From Sinonovacula constricta (lineage: Eukaryota; Mollusca; Bivalvia; Cardiida; Solecurtidae): a stretch of DNA of 64,000 nt. The translations under genes were made by a program, and so were the position numbers. Below the pieces are notes generated by a model. It had not been told where the DNA came from and ran no database searches. It worked only from the letters and a program-made list of their open reading frames with translations. Shown piece by piece: positions 12,241 to 24,215 of this stretch. Each line of letters starts with the position of its first letter. Position 1 is the first letter of the stretch. The stretch covers positions 44,801,527 through 44,865,526 of the forward strand of contig CM017572.1 in the NCBI GenBank assembly GCA_007844125.1, given 5' to 3'.

Positions 12241-12513
12241 ACCGGCCGCAATAGCTCAGGTGGTAGAGCGTCGGCTTGCGGGTCGGGGGGTCGTGGGTTC
12301 AAACCCCGGCCGGGTCAAACCAAAGACTTTAAAGTTGGTAGTAGTGGCTTCCCTCCTAACGCTCGGGGCTAAGGGGACAGCATTACGCCTGACTCGTCGG
12401 TGTCAGTATAATGGACCGGTCGGATTCAGTCCCTGGGCACCTCATAAGTGCCCCTGTACTATTACGATACACGTGCACAGTATCGGCAAATTTCATCCCA
12501 TCCCAATCCCACC
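12241..12513 (+). mobile_element. SINE-B, complete tRNA-headed SINE with perfect 11-bp target-site duplication
   Basis: The flanks CCAGTCGGTCC at 12230-12240 and again at 12514-12524 are identical and mark the insertion. The head (12242-12313) keeps a 7-bp acceptor-like stem (CCGGCCG with CGGCCGG) and a perfect Pol III A box, TAGCTCAGGTGG. Its B-box region, GGTTCAAACCC, is slightly off consensus. The body shares the segments GGTAGTGG, CTAACGCTC and GGTGTCAGTATAATG with SINE-A, so the two families probably share a central domain. Two overlapping frames here (12190-12372 and 12260-12649) are products of this element. It was tested as a tRNA gene and rejected because of the tail and the target-site duplication. 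Confidence 0.93.
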
Positions 12514-12524
12514 CCAGTCGGTCC

Positions 12525-13261
12525 TTTTTCTGACTGACCGTTCCAAGGCGGTAGCTGTTGGTTTATCTTTGTGTTTGTTATGTCACTTCTCTGTGTTTTT
12601 GTCAGTTTTATATTTACCATGCATGCCTTTGTCTAGAGGTAGTTTATAATTAAAGATTATTTTTGTAATACATTTTCTCATTTTCCTATTTAATTTAATA
12701 ACTCAATCGATGGGGACAAAAATGCCGTATGTAATAACGGGAATGCGCAACTGTTTGGCAATATTTTTTTAAGTTCTCATTGCAATTTGTAGTTACACAA
12801 ACGATGTTACAGACAACAAGGTAAAAAGCAACATAGCAGATAGGTTCTTAGCATATTCAACTGTTTTGTTAAAGCGCATGCGCTCTGTCGTGCTTTGGAT
12901 GTTGCACACCCGTCATCCTTCCTTTTTCTATTGTGTTCGGACGCTTCCATCCTCCGACTGGTCAGAAGATATTGCTCGAGAGAGTTTACATATAGCAAAT
13001 ACATAAAACAATATCTTATCAACGGTTCTGGAAATGTGGGCATTATTTCTTTATAAACTCGTAGTTTAGTAAAAACGTTTCGAACACTGGCTCAACTGGA
13101 AGGCATCTTAAAATAAATAGCTCTAATTGTTCAGTCTTTAAAAATAAAAACGATGGGGATTTCTGCTAAAAGTAGACTTCGACGTCAAAGCTGATTATCC
13201 AAATTATAATATAATGTGATATAAAAAGTATATGACTTAGTTGTTTTCTCAGTTTAAAAAT
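12525..13261. other. Unassigned intronic sequence
   Basis: No supported feature. A 78-codon minus-strand frame at 12807-13043 has no recognisable domain. Confidence 0.4.
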
Positions 13262-13360
13262 AGCTAAACTGTGCAACGGGGCTTGTAGAGAAATTATATT
13301 CTTGTAATGACGGGTGCGGGTGTCATGCTTCACTTTTCACATAACTCTATCTTTTCAGGC
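13262..13360 (+). repeat. Diverged fragment of the TTAA-element conserved segment
   Basis: The order of motifs here (GCAACGGGGCTTG, AATGACGGGTG, TGCTTCACTTTTCACATA) resembles 44838-44910 and 24373-24450, which lie inside TTAA-flanked elements. The similarity is by eye and imperfect. Confidence 0.4.
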
Positions 13361-15049
13361 AAGAATACTTAATTTGGTTGCTTGGGTAACGAAACTTTGG
13401 CCTAAACTGTTTGATACCGCCTTTAAATTATGTTGTGTTATTTCTTTTGTACTTAGCTATTTGGTACATACATGTCATTTCTATCGAAATGTGCATCAGT
13501 TTATCCGCATTTAAAACCCGTAATATTATTTGGCAAAACAATGAAATTGATACAAAACAAATCAAAAACAGAAGTATATTGTACATAACACTGACTAAAG
13601 CAATGAAGATTGACCCCTCATTCCGCCTGTTTTCAATCCAAATGAACTGAAAAAGCTACGGCTGAACCTGTCGAAATTATAATATAGCTTGTGTTGAAAT
13701 TTAAGTGTAAACAATGCTTCGGTCTCAAAGTTTAATTAAACTTCGTTTCACAAGCGTGTGCCAATACTCAGGAGTGCACCTAATAGAGCACAGGACTGTT
13801 TGCAACACTTCCCGGATTTTCTAGGGTTTTTCTTCATATTTACAGCTAAAACCATATCGACAATTAAGTTTTTAATATAAATGTTAAACCACAGACATTT
13901 TGGATAAGAAATAACAATCTGCCGCCCGGAGATATTGTGGCTTTAACTATAAAGAACTCTTCAAAATGCAATATGCCCATACATGTGCATCATATTTTGT
14001 TGAAAAAAAATAAAACGTTAAAATTGTTCAGCATTTTTATTAAAATATGCAAAAACAAAATATTGCTGTAAATATTCCTTAAAACAGGAATTAAAGACGC
14101 CAAACAACGAAAGAGACCGATATAATTCTGCATTTTCGGAAATATGGAACTACGTCTTCTAATTGCTGCTGGTGTTGTTGTTGATGTTGTTGTGTTGTTG
14201 TTGTTTTGCGTTTTATGGGTTACACTTTCTAATCACAATTCTGATTTTTCACTTGATCTTTATTCTAGTTAAATGTTATTGAGTTAGATGATTATTGATA
14301 ACTCTATTAACTTTTTATAATTTACTTTTAATTGTCAAACATTCTAACGTATATTATTAGTGCATACTGCACGTGAGTACCCCAATGATGGTAGGATATT
14401 ATATTAATTATGCCTATATTTCTTTTTAACATTTCTGAAATAAGCATATTATTTAAAAATAATAAAATAATTAATTAAAAGAAAACCTTAACTGTTTAAT
14501 CAATATAGAATTACAGTTCTATTTGAGAAAAAGACAATTAAAATAATCGTTGTACATTTGCGTCACACATTTTTATTTATTTCTCTCTGAATTGATATTT
14601 AACTTATGATCACACATGTTTGCGCTTTTCTTTAACTAATTAAAATAAATTAAGTCAATGATTAAATTGTGGCAGTGTTTTTTGCATAACAAAAACAGTC
14701 GATAATATAGGGGGGATTCATAGTTGCAGTTTTTCATTATAAACGTCGTTAGAAGAACACTTCGTGTGTGAACAAATAAAAAGAGCTTTGAAGAATGTAA
14801 TAAGAATTATAATTAAAAAAAACTTTTTAACTGCTTGCCAGGTGTTTAATACTATAAAATAATGAAGGAATGTTTTTAAACAATTAAAATGCAGACTAGC
14901 CTTTAAATGAATACGCTTTAACGTTTTCTAATAAATGTAACATTAGTTTAGTCAGCTTCGTCTTGAGGTTATTTTCTTTTAGTTATTCAGTCTTACATTT
15001 CAGTATGTCATGTATGAAGACATTATAGATAACACCATCAAGCCTGCCC
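13361..15049. other. Unassigned AT-rich intronic sequence
   Basis: Very AT-rich, with a short GTT-rich tract near 14170-14210. The frames at 13314-13514 and 13411-13650 overlap each other and show no domain. Confidence 0.45.
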
Positions 15050-16120
15050 TTAAAGGTGGTATCCAATAGTTTGGACCACATATTTCTCTCAGATTTCATA
15101 TAAACTATCGTTATATGAGTGTATTGGACCACATATTTCTCTCAGATTTCATATAAACTATCGTTATATGAGTGTATTGGGCCACATATTTCTCTCAGAG
15201 TCCATATAAACTATCGTTATATGAGTGTATTGGACCACATATTTCTCTCAGAGTCCATATAAACTATCGTTATATGAGTGTATTGGACCACATATTTCTC
15301 TCAGAGTCCATATAAACTATCGTTACATGAGGGTATTGGACCACATATTTCTCTCAGAGTCCATATAAACTATCGTTACATGAGGGTATTGGACCACATA
15401 TTTCTCTCAGAGTCCATATAAACTATCGTTATATGAGTGTATTGGGCCACATATTTCTCTCAGAGTCCATATAAACTATCGTTATATGAGTGTATTGGAC
15501 CACATATTTCTCTCAGAGTCCATATAAACTATCGTTATATGAGTGTATTGGACCACATATTTCTCTCAGAGTCCATATAAACTATCGTTATATGAGTGTA
15601 TTGGACCACATATTTCTCTTAGATTTCATATAAACTATCGTTATATGAGTGTATTGGACCACATATTTCTCTCAGATTTCGTATAAACTATCGTTATATG
15701 AGTGTATTGGACCACATATTTCTCTCAGATTTCATATAAACTATCGTTATATGAGTGTATTGGACCACATATTTCTCTCAGAGTCCATATAAACTATCGT
15801 TATATGAGTGTATTGGACCACATATTTCTCTTAGATTTCATATAAACTATCGTTATATGAGTGTATTGGACCACATATTTCTCTCAGATTTCATATAAAC
15901 TATCGTTTTATGAGTGTATGTGGTTAAATGCTGCTTATTGGTATCCTACCTCTTAGTATACTATGAAGCATTACACTTCAGTCGTCAAACAGGTATTTCC
16001 TATCTGCCACACTGCTATTAACAACGTTAAAGCAAATAAAACCACGTGACCACTTACATTTGAGATCACGTTATATCATCATCCAGGTACTATGCTGAAA
16101 CGTCGATATGAATCTTAAGC
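15050..16120 (-). mobile_element. TTAA-ended element E1, antisense to E3, right end not found
   Basis: TTAAAGGTGGTATCC at 15050 is the same end sequence seen on both sides of E2 and E3. After the 53-bp array, positions 15945-16115 match the reverse complement of the E3 interior (44735-44930), for example CCACGTGACCACTTAC against GTAAGTGGTCACGTGG. The element therefore lies in the opposite orientation. The other terminus could not be seen, so the right limit is approximate and the copy may be broken. Confidence 0.6.
15069..15916. repeat. 53-bp minisatellite, 16 copies
   Basis: The motif TTGGACCACATATTTCTCTC recurs at exactly 53-bp spacing (15071, 15124 and onward). Two unit variants alternate, one with AGATTTCATATAAAC and one with AGAGTCCATATAAAC, in blocks that suggest multi-unit duplication. 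The array begins about 20 bp inside the left end of element E1. Confidence 0.95.
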
Positions 16121-16991
16121 AGGTTTTGAAAGAAAGGGCATTTGGAGAGATCTTTGCATGATGTATACTGTCTAATAACAACTGTGGTAGTGTTAAAACC
16201 CGTCTTTAAAAATAGTACAGTGTTTGTTTATGTGGAAAAAAATTTCTCACATTCCCTTAAAAAGGCATATATATTGTTACATGTATTTGATATAGGCAAA
16301 CTGTCGGAAACAACCTTTAAAGAATATGTTATGTAATATACTCATATGTAAGCATCAATTGCAAGGGCAACTTCTCGGAAATTGAATAAATTTATCCTTC
16401 CAGTCGTCACAGTACTAGTGCATTGCGTTAAAATTTGATTTTGACCATTAATGTTATTCTTATGTCATGTGATAGGAACAGGCTATTGGTTGATTTCCAA
16501 TAATGTCAGTATTCGCACTTTGTCGACTTGTAGTTTTCATACAGCTAAACGCTGTCTTCATTTTCTTAATCGCACAAAGCACTACTGTATTTCCGGTTGT
16601 CCTGGTATATTGCTATTATGTTAATGGTTGTCCTTGTTGAATTGTTTTTACCTCGATCAAAGTATTTGTAAAATGGACTAAAATGGACTGGAAGATTGAG
16701 TGAATGTGAAGCGAGGAGCGAGTAGAAACAGTTCGGAAGTCTTTGCAACAGTCTTTGTGAAAAATGTTCGTACCGGAAATATACGAATGAAAGGACGCCT
16801 TGGTAATGTGTTCGAAGGTAAATATGTGCAAAACTATAAATCAATGTCAACTGTTGAGACGCTAGATGGGTTGTGACCTGAGTTGTTCCAACTTCTTCGT
16901 CAACGTGTTATCATCGCCAGAGTTATTGGATGATATATAATAGTAACAGAAATATTGACTCCGCTCATTTAGTCAGCACTCCGAAGTCATT
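16121..16991. other. Unassigned intronic sequence
   Basis: Small frames at 16142-16336 and 16566-16850 show no recognisable domain. No repeat was identified. Confidence 0.4.
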
Positions 16992-17235
16992 CCTCTACTG
17001 TGGTATTATTTAATTTCGCTGGCACGAAATTTCGCGCTATCGCAGAGAAAGACTGTCTCACGCGGACGTAAATTCGCGCAAATAACAATCCATTCGGACA
17101 TTAGCACGTTTCGGATACGTATGTAGAACTATTTGGTTAAATGTTAGCTTAGGTTTTAAATTCGCACACAATTCGAGAGCGAAATACGCGCAAATTAAGC
17201 CATCGCTAAATAAAATGATACAACAGTATTAAGAC
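16992..17235. mobile_element. MITE with imperfect terminal inverted repeats of about 30 bp
   Basis: The left end (TACTGTGGTATTATTTAATT, then TCGCTGGC) pairs with the reverse complement of the right end (TACTGTTGTATCATTTTATT, then TAGCGATGGC). The interior is rich in TTCGCGC-type motifs. At about 240 bp, with no coding sequence, this fits a miniature inverted-repeat element. The target-site duplication is uncertain. Confidence 0.7.
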
Positions 17236-17490
17236 CACCTTGTTTTACGTACTACTCGCAATATAACAAGACAGCCATGAAAACAACTCATATTTATTCC
17301 ACCATTTAGACCCCCCTTCTATTAAAATCAACCGTTAAGACCATCTTGCTATAAAGACTATCTAGACTACTACTACCTTTTGCTACTAAGACAACACCGC
17401 TATGAAGACCCCTTAATTTTAATATTGACTGCAAGTACCACTCTGCCATGGAGACCATTTCGTTATTAAGACCTCGCTTAATGTTATTTA
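17225..17490. repeat. Degenerate short tandem repeat (TTAAGACCACCTTG-like)
   Basis: Variants of ATTAAGACCACCTT recur irregularly (CATTTAGACCCCCCTT, CGTTAAGACCATCTT, TATGAAGACCCCTT, ATTAAGACCTCGCTT). The spacing has drifted, so this is an old array adjoining the right end of the MITE. Confidence 0.5.
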
Positions 17491-17689
17491 ATTTACTTTA
17501 TATAGCAACACTCAATGGCGAAATCCTAGTGTATCACCGCATCAAGCAGCCACTTAATGTGACATAATGTAAATCATCATAGTAAATCCGGACCCTATTC
17601 TCTTTCCTCAGACATCCAAAGAAACTACATGTATTGTTATCTGGAAAGATCCCGCTAAATGCTATCAATTCCTGTCCTCTGTGTATATG

Positions 17690-17870
17690 AGAAGTGTTAA
17701 AAGAGATACATTATACCCGAATCGACATTACAAACATGTATTTCCAATCTGAGCCACGCTGCATAGTTAGCTATTTATAAACTTAGAAAACAGCTTGACC
17801 AGTTACTTTTAAGATCATGTTATATCATCATCCGGGCAACCCGACTGACGTCGATGTCTATTTCAGTAGA
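17690..17870 (-). repeat. Second antisense copy of the TTAA-element conserved segment
   Basis: GAGCCACGCTGCATAG at 17751 and the later ATCATCATCCGGGCAA correspond to the reverse complement of the E3 interior near 44740-44845. It resembles the segment at 15945-16115 and may belong to the same broken insertion. Confidence 0.6.
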
Positions 17871-20347
17871 ATACCCTATAGTATTTATTTAAAACGGATC
17901 TATTTGCAGTGACTGTTTGCGCCTAGTACTGTCCTTTAACCGAGATAGTGTTCAACATCGTAATTGCTTGCACACAAGTATGAGACATTATTCACAAATA
18001 CCCAACACAACACAGGGGGCGAGATATTGTTACATGTATTTCTTGTGATAATTGGCAATTGATCTAAAATCGGAACATCCGTGTCATTCTCTAATTGATT
18101 GTATATGGACATATGCAAGAAATGGGAGGCATTGTATGATATTACAAATAGGAGGTCTTAATTTTTAATTTGTTATTTATTACTTTTGTGTAGCATACTT
18201 TGAGTCAATTGATATACGATCTGGACATATGCTTTCGTCATTAATTAAATGTATAAGTACGTGTACTCAAATAACGAAGAAATAGTACAACAAAGCAAAT
18301 CCATCGGATAATTTGCTTGCTATTTAAGTTCTTCACAATATCTTCCAGAAGCATGCTTAGCAATTAGACGAATTAAACATCTTTATTCGTCAAAAAAGAA
18401 GAAATAGTTACGAATTTATTGGTTTATTTTGTATTTGGCATCTATCTTTTTAAGAGTGTAGAAATAATTGTCAACCAGTGAAAAAACAACATGTGCATTC
18501 ACGTGCGTTCAGACAGTTTTCCTCAGCCAAATTAAATTAAACTTGAAGATGATAAATTATAACATTGTATATACATAGTAAGTAACAACAATAACGTATA
18601 CTACTCACTTAAAACGTTAAATATGTACATACATGTACGGTGAGCTGTAACCTCGTACGCTGTATAGGCCTACTGTTGTTTAACATACCGCTTTAGTAGA
18701 AATTACGAATTGCAGCAGTATTCTCATCGAAACAAGAAACACACCTCTTAATAGTCAACGACAAATACACACGCTGTGTGCTACACAGTCTGACGTTACT
18801 ACTAGGCTTCGTTTTTCTCGCAAATATAGTATATACGTAGAATCCGTTCCTCTTCGGCTTTGAATGTCTTTTCCACTCCAGTAAGGTGGAGTAATTTATG
18901 GAGTGAAAACTGAACAATTTTTATTTTATCTAGCTTTATAGAAATTAAAATTTGTTGTGTTATATTAATGATAGTTTTTTTGTTAACTTGACATGTTTCC
19001 TTTTGTATTGACCAGTTAATAAAGCCTGTGTATTTTGCAAAGTCATTAGACTGAATTGTAATCTTCTATGAAAACAAAAAGCAAAGATCTAAACAAATGT
19101 TTTCAAACTTATTATTGTGGGTTATAATAATACACCTGCACTTTATAGTAAACAATGGTGAATACAGTATTACCAGAACACGTCAGCAATATTTAAACAG
19201 TGCGGTCTCAGAAATTGTACAATCTGTTGGTGTATTGGTCCGTACAAGCTTATTTTCTTGAAAACCAGTTCATAAATGTTGCTAAAATGTTTGATAAATA
19301 TACGCTGCAGTTTACAACATACTTAATGTTTTAAAGCTTCACTAGTGCAGCGTGTCTTTTAAAAGACAGTTCTTCTTATTACTAACTTGATCCGTCAGTC
19401 TGGCCGGACCTTTAATGCTTAAGAGGCAAACAGCTTTATGCAATGACTAATGGTAACCGACACTTTTCATTTTGTGGTTTAAATTTTCTTATCGATTTGT
19501 TTACTTCATAGTTGACAGAAATATTCAACAACAAGAGATAAGTTTAAAGGGTAAAAGTAACTACTTATAAATTTGTCAATACATGTCAGTAACGTATTGC
19601 GTTCCTCGCTCGCAAAACCGATAGAAAAGTTTACTTGAATATAAATTAGTTTTTAGCCAATCACTTACAGCCTGTCAACGAACGTTCGGTATAGCAAACA
19701 AACGACGTTAGCCAATCATCGTTTAGTTTACATCTTCGCTCTGGTATAACCCGTTGCACAAATATCACGCTCGTGTGAAAATTACCCAATATATAGAGCA
19801 TGTGAGCTGTGCAGTAATAGATTGGGAGGTTAGTTGGACGAGAACAGCGTAAGGTAGTAGCAGTGTGTTTACTGCACGAGGTTTCATTCATATTCTAAAG
19901 GTAGCTTATGTGTGTGAGAGAAGAAAAGGAATATGTTAAATGTTCGTGCTGCCACCACGCTCTAGCCAGCTGTTCAATATTAAACTTCTGCAAAAAGGTG
20001 CCTTGTGCGTTTAAGAAAATAGTTCGTCCAGGTTCGAGTATCCATACAGCAGTCAGAAGATTTCGTGAGCACGGAATTGGTGTCTTTTTAAATAATTAAT
20101 CGGTAAGTGTATTTGATTACATGATCTTATCTTGTATTTACTGTTTGGGCAATTAAAAAGGTGTGTGTCGGACAACATTCTATGCTGGTTTCTGTCCTGC
20201 TTTTGAGTTGTTCTTTCATGTCAATTCAGTGTCGGATCACAGGTTAATGTCAGGAAGTGTTGTTTGGTTATATGTTGCTTTAGCTGTTGTTTCTGTCTAT
20301 ATCAGACATGTTATTACTTAAACTAAAGTATCGTCGTCGTCGATATA
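17871..20347. other. Unassigned intronic sequence
   Basis: No gene supported. The part at 19560-20105 is richer in CpG than its surroundings and ends in a donor-like CGGTAAGTG at 20101. It is noted as a finding, not as an exon. Confidence 0.4.
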
Positions 20348-20532
20348 ATAGTAGAAGGTGTTATAGTAATATTAGGTAGTAGTAGTAGTAGTTGTAGTTA
20401 TAACAGTAGTAGTAGTAGTAGTAGAAATAGTAATAGTAGAAGTAGTAGTAGTAGTAGTATAGTAGTCGGTAGTAGTAGTAGTTGTTGTTGTTGTTGTTAT
20501 AGTAGCAGTAGTAACAGTAGTAGTAGTAGTAA

Positions 20533-20567
<35 letters not shown>

Positions 20568-20734
20568 ATAGTAGTAGTAGTAATAGTAGTAGTACTAGTA
20601 GTAGTAGTAGTTATAGTGATAGTAGTAGTTATAGTAGTAGTAGTAGTAGTAGGAGTAGAAATAGTAGTTGTAGTAGAAATAGCAATAGTAGTAGTTGTAG
20701 TAGTAGTAATAGTAGTAGTAGTAATAGCAGCAGC

Positions 20735-20783
<49 letters not shown>

Positions 20784-20874
20784 ATAGTAAAAATAGTAGT
20801 AGTAGTAACAGTAGTAGTAGTAGTAGTAATAGTAGTAGTAGTAGAAATAGTAAAAGCAGTAGTAGTAGTAGTAA

Positions 20875-20907
<33 letters not shown>

Positions 20908-21562
20908 CAGTAGTAGTAATAGTAGTAGTAGTAGAAAAAGTAAAAGTAGTAGTTGGAGGAGGAGGAGTAACAATACTAGTAGTATTAGAAGTAGTAGCAA
21001 GAGTTGTGGTGATGGTAGTTGTGGTAGTTGAAGTAGCAGTAGTTATAGAAGTAGTAGATGTTGTTGTTGACGTTGTTGTAGGTGCTACTATGTAATAATA
21101 GGAGTGCTGTGGTACTGGAAGAAGTAATAGTAGTAGTAGTAGTAGTAGTTGTTGTTGTTGTAGTTGTAGTAGTAGTTGTTGTTGTTGTAGTAGTAGTAGT
21201 AGACGTGGTAGCAGTAGAAGTGCTGGTAGAAGTGCTGGTAGAAGTAGTCGTATAAGTAGAAGTAGTAACAGTAGAAGTGGTAGAAATAGAAAGGGTGGTG
21301 GTAGAAGGGGTGGTGGTAGTAGTAGTACCAGTAGAAGTAGTAGTTGAAGTGGTAGCATACTTGGTATTAGTTGTAGAAGTGGTAACAGTAGAAGTGGTAG
21401 CAGTAGAAGTGGTAGCAGTAGAAGTGGTAGCAGTAGAAGTGGTAGCAGTAGAAGTGGTAGCAGTAGAAGTGGTAGCAGTAGAAGTAATGGTAGAAAGTAG
21501 TAGCAGAAGTAGAAGCAGTAGAAAGTTCTAGAAATAGTAGCAGAAGAAGTAGAAGTAGATGT
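20348..21562. repeat. 1.2-kb TAG/GTA trinucleotide array
   Basis: The + strand is (TAG)n with GTT, AAG, CAG and GGT variants; the right third carries GTAGAAGTGGTAGCA units at 18-bp spacing. The minus-strand 445-residue frame, made of Thr runs followed by Leu runs, and the plus-strand Val runs all come from this array. Neither is a gene. Confidence 0.95.
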
Positions 21563-21924
21563 GGTAGTAGTATGAGAAATAATAGCAGAACCTGAAGTCA
21601 TAGCAAAAGTTGCAGAGCGTTTGTGGATATATTTGGGTGGTATCTCATGCGTGTATGAATATACATAATCTGTTTCCGGAAGTACACAACAGCTGGTGTA
21701 ATTGCCCATTAATCATTAAACGTACGTCGTTTTAATCTCATACAAATTTGATAATCTGCCTATTAAGCAAAATGTTATCCGTGGGTTATAATTTCGATCC
21801 CCGAGCGTATATACCATAGCTTGACATGCTATACAGCGATTCAGAGCTAGCAGCGCTATTTGCTAAAATTTTGAATCCATCTTCGTAATAAAAGAAGTCG
21901 GGTGAAATCGATATTGCTTGATGC

Positions 21925-22290
21925 ATTAGGCGTGCGTCTAAATGCCTTTCCATTTAGCAAATTAATTAAATTGATTTACGTCGCGATCGTGGCTGATAAA
22001 ATATTAAACATAATGAATTATTATTATTAAATTGGCTTTTATGCTGAATATTATTTGAATGGCAATCGCTGATGAAACTAATGAAAATCAAGCGTGCACC
22101 ATTTCAATAGAAGTATTGTCCTTTGTGCGCGCTCTTTAAAAGGTCCAATTATGGAATTATATAAAAACATCCATGAGCAATTTCCCTGGCTTTCATTTAT
22201 CAATTTCACGAATACAGTTTTTAGTTAATTGAGTTCGGTGTTCTCTTCTATGCAGTCCGTTCTAATCAATTCAATATCTGAAATGGCCTC
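21925..22290. promoter_or_regulatory. Candidate conserved non-coding element between two trinucleotide arrays
   Basis: The stretch is rich in homeodomain-type cores (TTAATTAAATTG, AATGAATTATTATTATTAA, ACTAATGAAAATC) mixed with CpG-containing words such as TTTACGTCGCGATCG. It is not repetitive. The enhancer call is inference only. Confidence 0.25.
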
Positions 22291-22379
22291 ATGTTTGAAT
22301 TACTGAAGAGCTCTCTCTTCTAGTTTTTGCCCATCGTTTTTATGTAAGGATTTTCTGGTTGAATACAACCGTTTGAAAG

Positions 22380-22674
22380 GTGTGTCTGTTCTTATCTTTC
22401 TTCTGTCCATCTCTCTTTTTCTCTATTTTCTTCAGCCAATGTCTATCTTTGTCTTTTCTTCTCTAATTTTCTTTAGCCGATGTCAATCTTTGTCTTTTCC
22501 TCTCTCATTTTCTCTCCCTTAGTTTCTCTCCCTGTCGATCTGTCTGTCTTGTCTTTCTCTCTTACTGTTTTTCTTTCTTTCTCTGTCTCTCTCTATCCCA
22601 CTTACTTCGTTCAATATGCAATATTTCCCACTCCTCCCCCACCCCCTCTCTCGATCCCTCATCTCTATCTCCCT

Positions 22675-22722
<48 letters not shown>

Positions 22723-22742
22723 CCCCCCTCTCTCTCTCTCGC
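22380..22742. repeat. CT-rich tract with a pure (CT)n core and a C run
   Basis: An imperfect TTTCTCTC run leads into pure CT repeats at about 22680-22720, then a short C run. Ser/Leu-rich frames on + and Arg/Glu-rich frames on - are products of the repeat. Confidence 0.9.
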
Positions 22743-22854
22743 GTTTGCTGATCCAGTTCAGCCAGCTCCAGACCAGTACACACACTATTTGCTGCAATAG
22801 ATCGTGTTACCTGTGAATTTAAGTCAAAAGGAAACAGCACACCTTAAACATAAA

Positions 22855-23060
22855 TTAATTTAAAAACTACACTTCATGATCTCGATGAGCTCGTGCTCTA
22901 CCTTGCAAAAGCTGCGAAATTAATCACGGTATCTTCTGTTATACAGCATGAACAATTAATCAGGATTAATTAGAAATTAATTATTCTACGCCACTAGTAA
23001 CAGCCTGCATACTTAGAGTCTGTGACATTCTTCGCCCATGAATCAGTCTTAATTTAATTA
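22855..23060. promoter_or_regulatory. Candidate conserved non-coding element, TAATTA-rich
   Basis: Several ATTA cores are crowded here (CAATTAATCAGGATTAATTA, then GAAATTAATTATT), together with CTCGATGAGCTCGTG and TTAATCACGG. LIM-homeodomain and other homeodomain factors bind such cores, but conservation cannot be tested from one sequence. Confidence 0.25.
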
Positions 23061-23218
23061 TGTTATTACTGTCATAATTTGTTAGCGGACTATTTCGACA
23101 GTATCCCGAGGTGGGTGTTCTGTAAACATAGTGCTTCAGTAGGTATAGCAAGTTACGGTTAGACTATACATTTGTTAAGTTTTGTGTATTTTCTTCTTTG
23201 TCACTAGCAGCCAAAAGT

Positions 23219-23264
23219 ATGTACTACTACTTCTACTTTTTCTTCTTCTTTTTCTACTACTACA

Positions 23265-23302
<38 letters not shown>

Positions 23303-23830
23303 AAGTACTACTACAACTACTACTTCTACTACTACTACTACTACTACAAGTACTACGACTACTGCTACTACTACTACAACTACTACTACTTTTAGTCCTC
23401 CTCCTCCTCCTCCTACTACTACTACTTACTACTATTACACTGCTGCTGCTGCTACTACTACTACTACTACAACAACAAGTACTACTACTACTACTACTTC
23501 TACTTCTTCTACTACCACTACTACTACTATTACTACCACTACAAGTACTACTACTTCTACTACTACTACTTCTTAATACTACTACACTGCTGCTGCTGCT
23601 ACTACTACTACTACTACTATTACTACAACGAGTACAACTACTTCTACTACTACTACTTCTACTTCTTCTACTACTACTACTACTACTACTACTGCTACTA
23701 CTACTACTACTACTTCTACTACCACTACTACTGCTGCTGCTGCTGCTGTATGATCTTGATGCTTGTTATAATGATGATAATAAATATAATTATAATGGTG
23801 AAGATGATGATGACGATGAAATAGGTATAT
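23219..23830. repeat. CTA/ACT trinucleotide array followed by GAT tract
   Basis: (ACT)n with TTC and GCT blocks runs to about 23752, then (GAT)n-type sequence to 23825. Its orientation is opposite to the array at 20.3 kb. The + strand Leu-rich and Tyr-rich frames are products of the repeat. Confidence 0.95.
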
Positions 23831-24215
23831 AAAGAGGTAGATGGTGTTGTTTTAGTGTTTATAGTGATGAAGACGAGAAGTGTAATATTTATATTTCTTA
23901 GCCAGTTTTTTGATACACGTATATGTTTCTGTCACCATCGTACTACACCATACATAACTAACATCTCGGAAGTTTTCACTATCAACCCATGTTCAATTTG
24001 TTAGTGTTCTAGTCCTGTTTTCTACTTGCTTGTTATTTTCGACTGACTTGAAATGAAGTGTAAACAGTTCCCAAGTATCATCGAAAGAATTCTAATTATT
24101 TTCTGTAAATCAGCAATTAATATAAAACGCCAGGCCTTCTATCGAAATTACATTCACGTGGTTTGTATCGGATGAACATCGTTAAACTACGGACATGTTC
24201 GATAGATTCCGCACC
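23831..24215. other. Unassigned intronic sequence
   Basis: Nothing supported here. Confidence 0.4.

Noticed and set aside
12242..12313. Possible tRNA gene
   Set aside because: The acceptor-like stem is good, but the sequence continues into a SINE body shared with other copies and is bracketed by a target-site duplication.
20372..21709. A 445-codon minus-strand frame rich in Thr and Leu
   Set aside because: It is the translation of a TAG/CTA trinucleotide array; only the first residues are non-repetitive, and no domain is present.
23182..23832. Leu-rich and Tyr-rich frames
   Set aside because: They are products of a CTA trinucleotide array.
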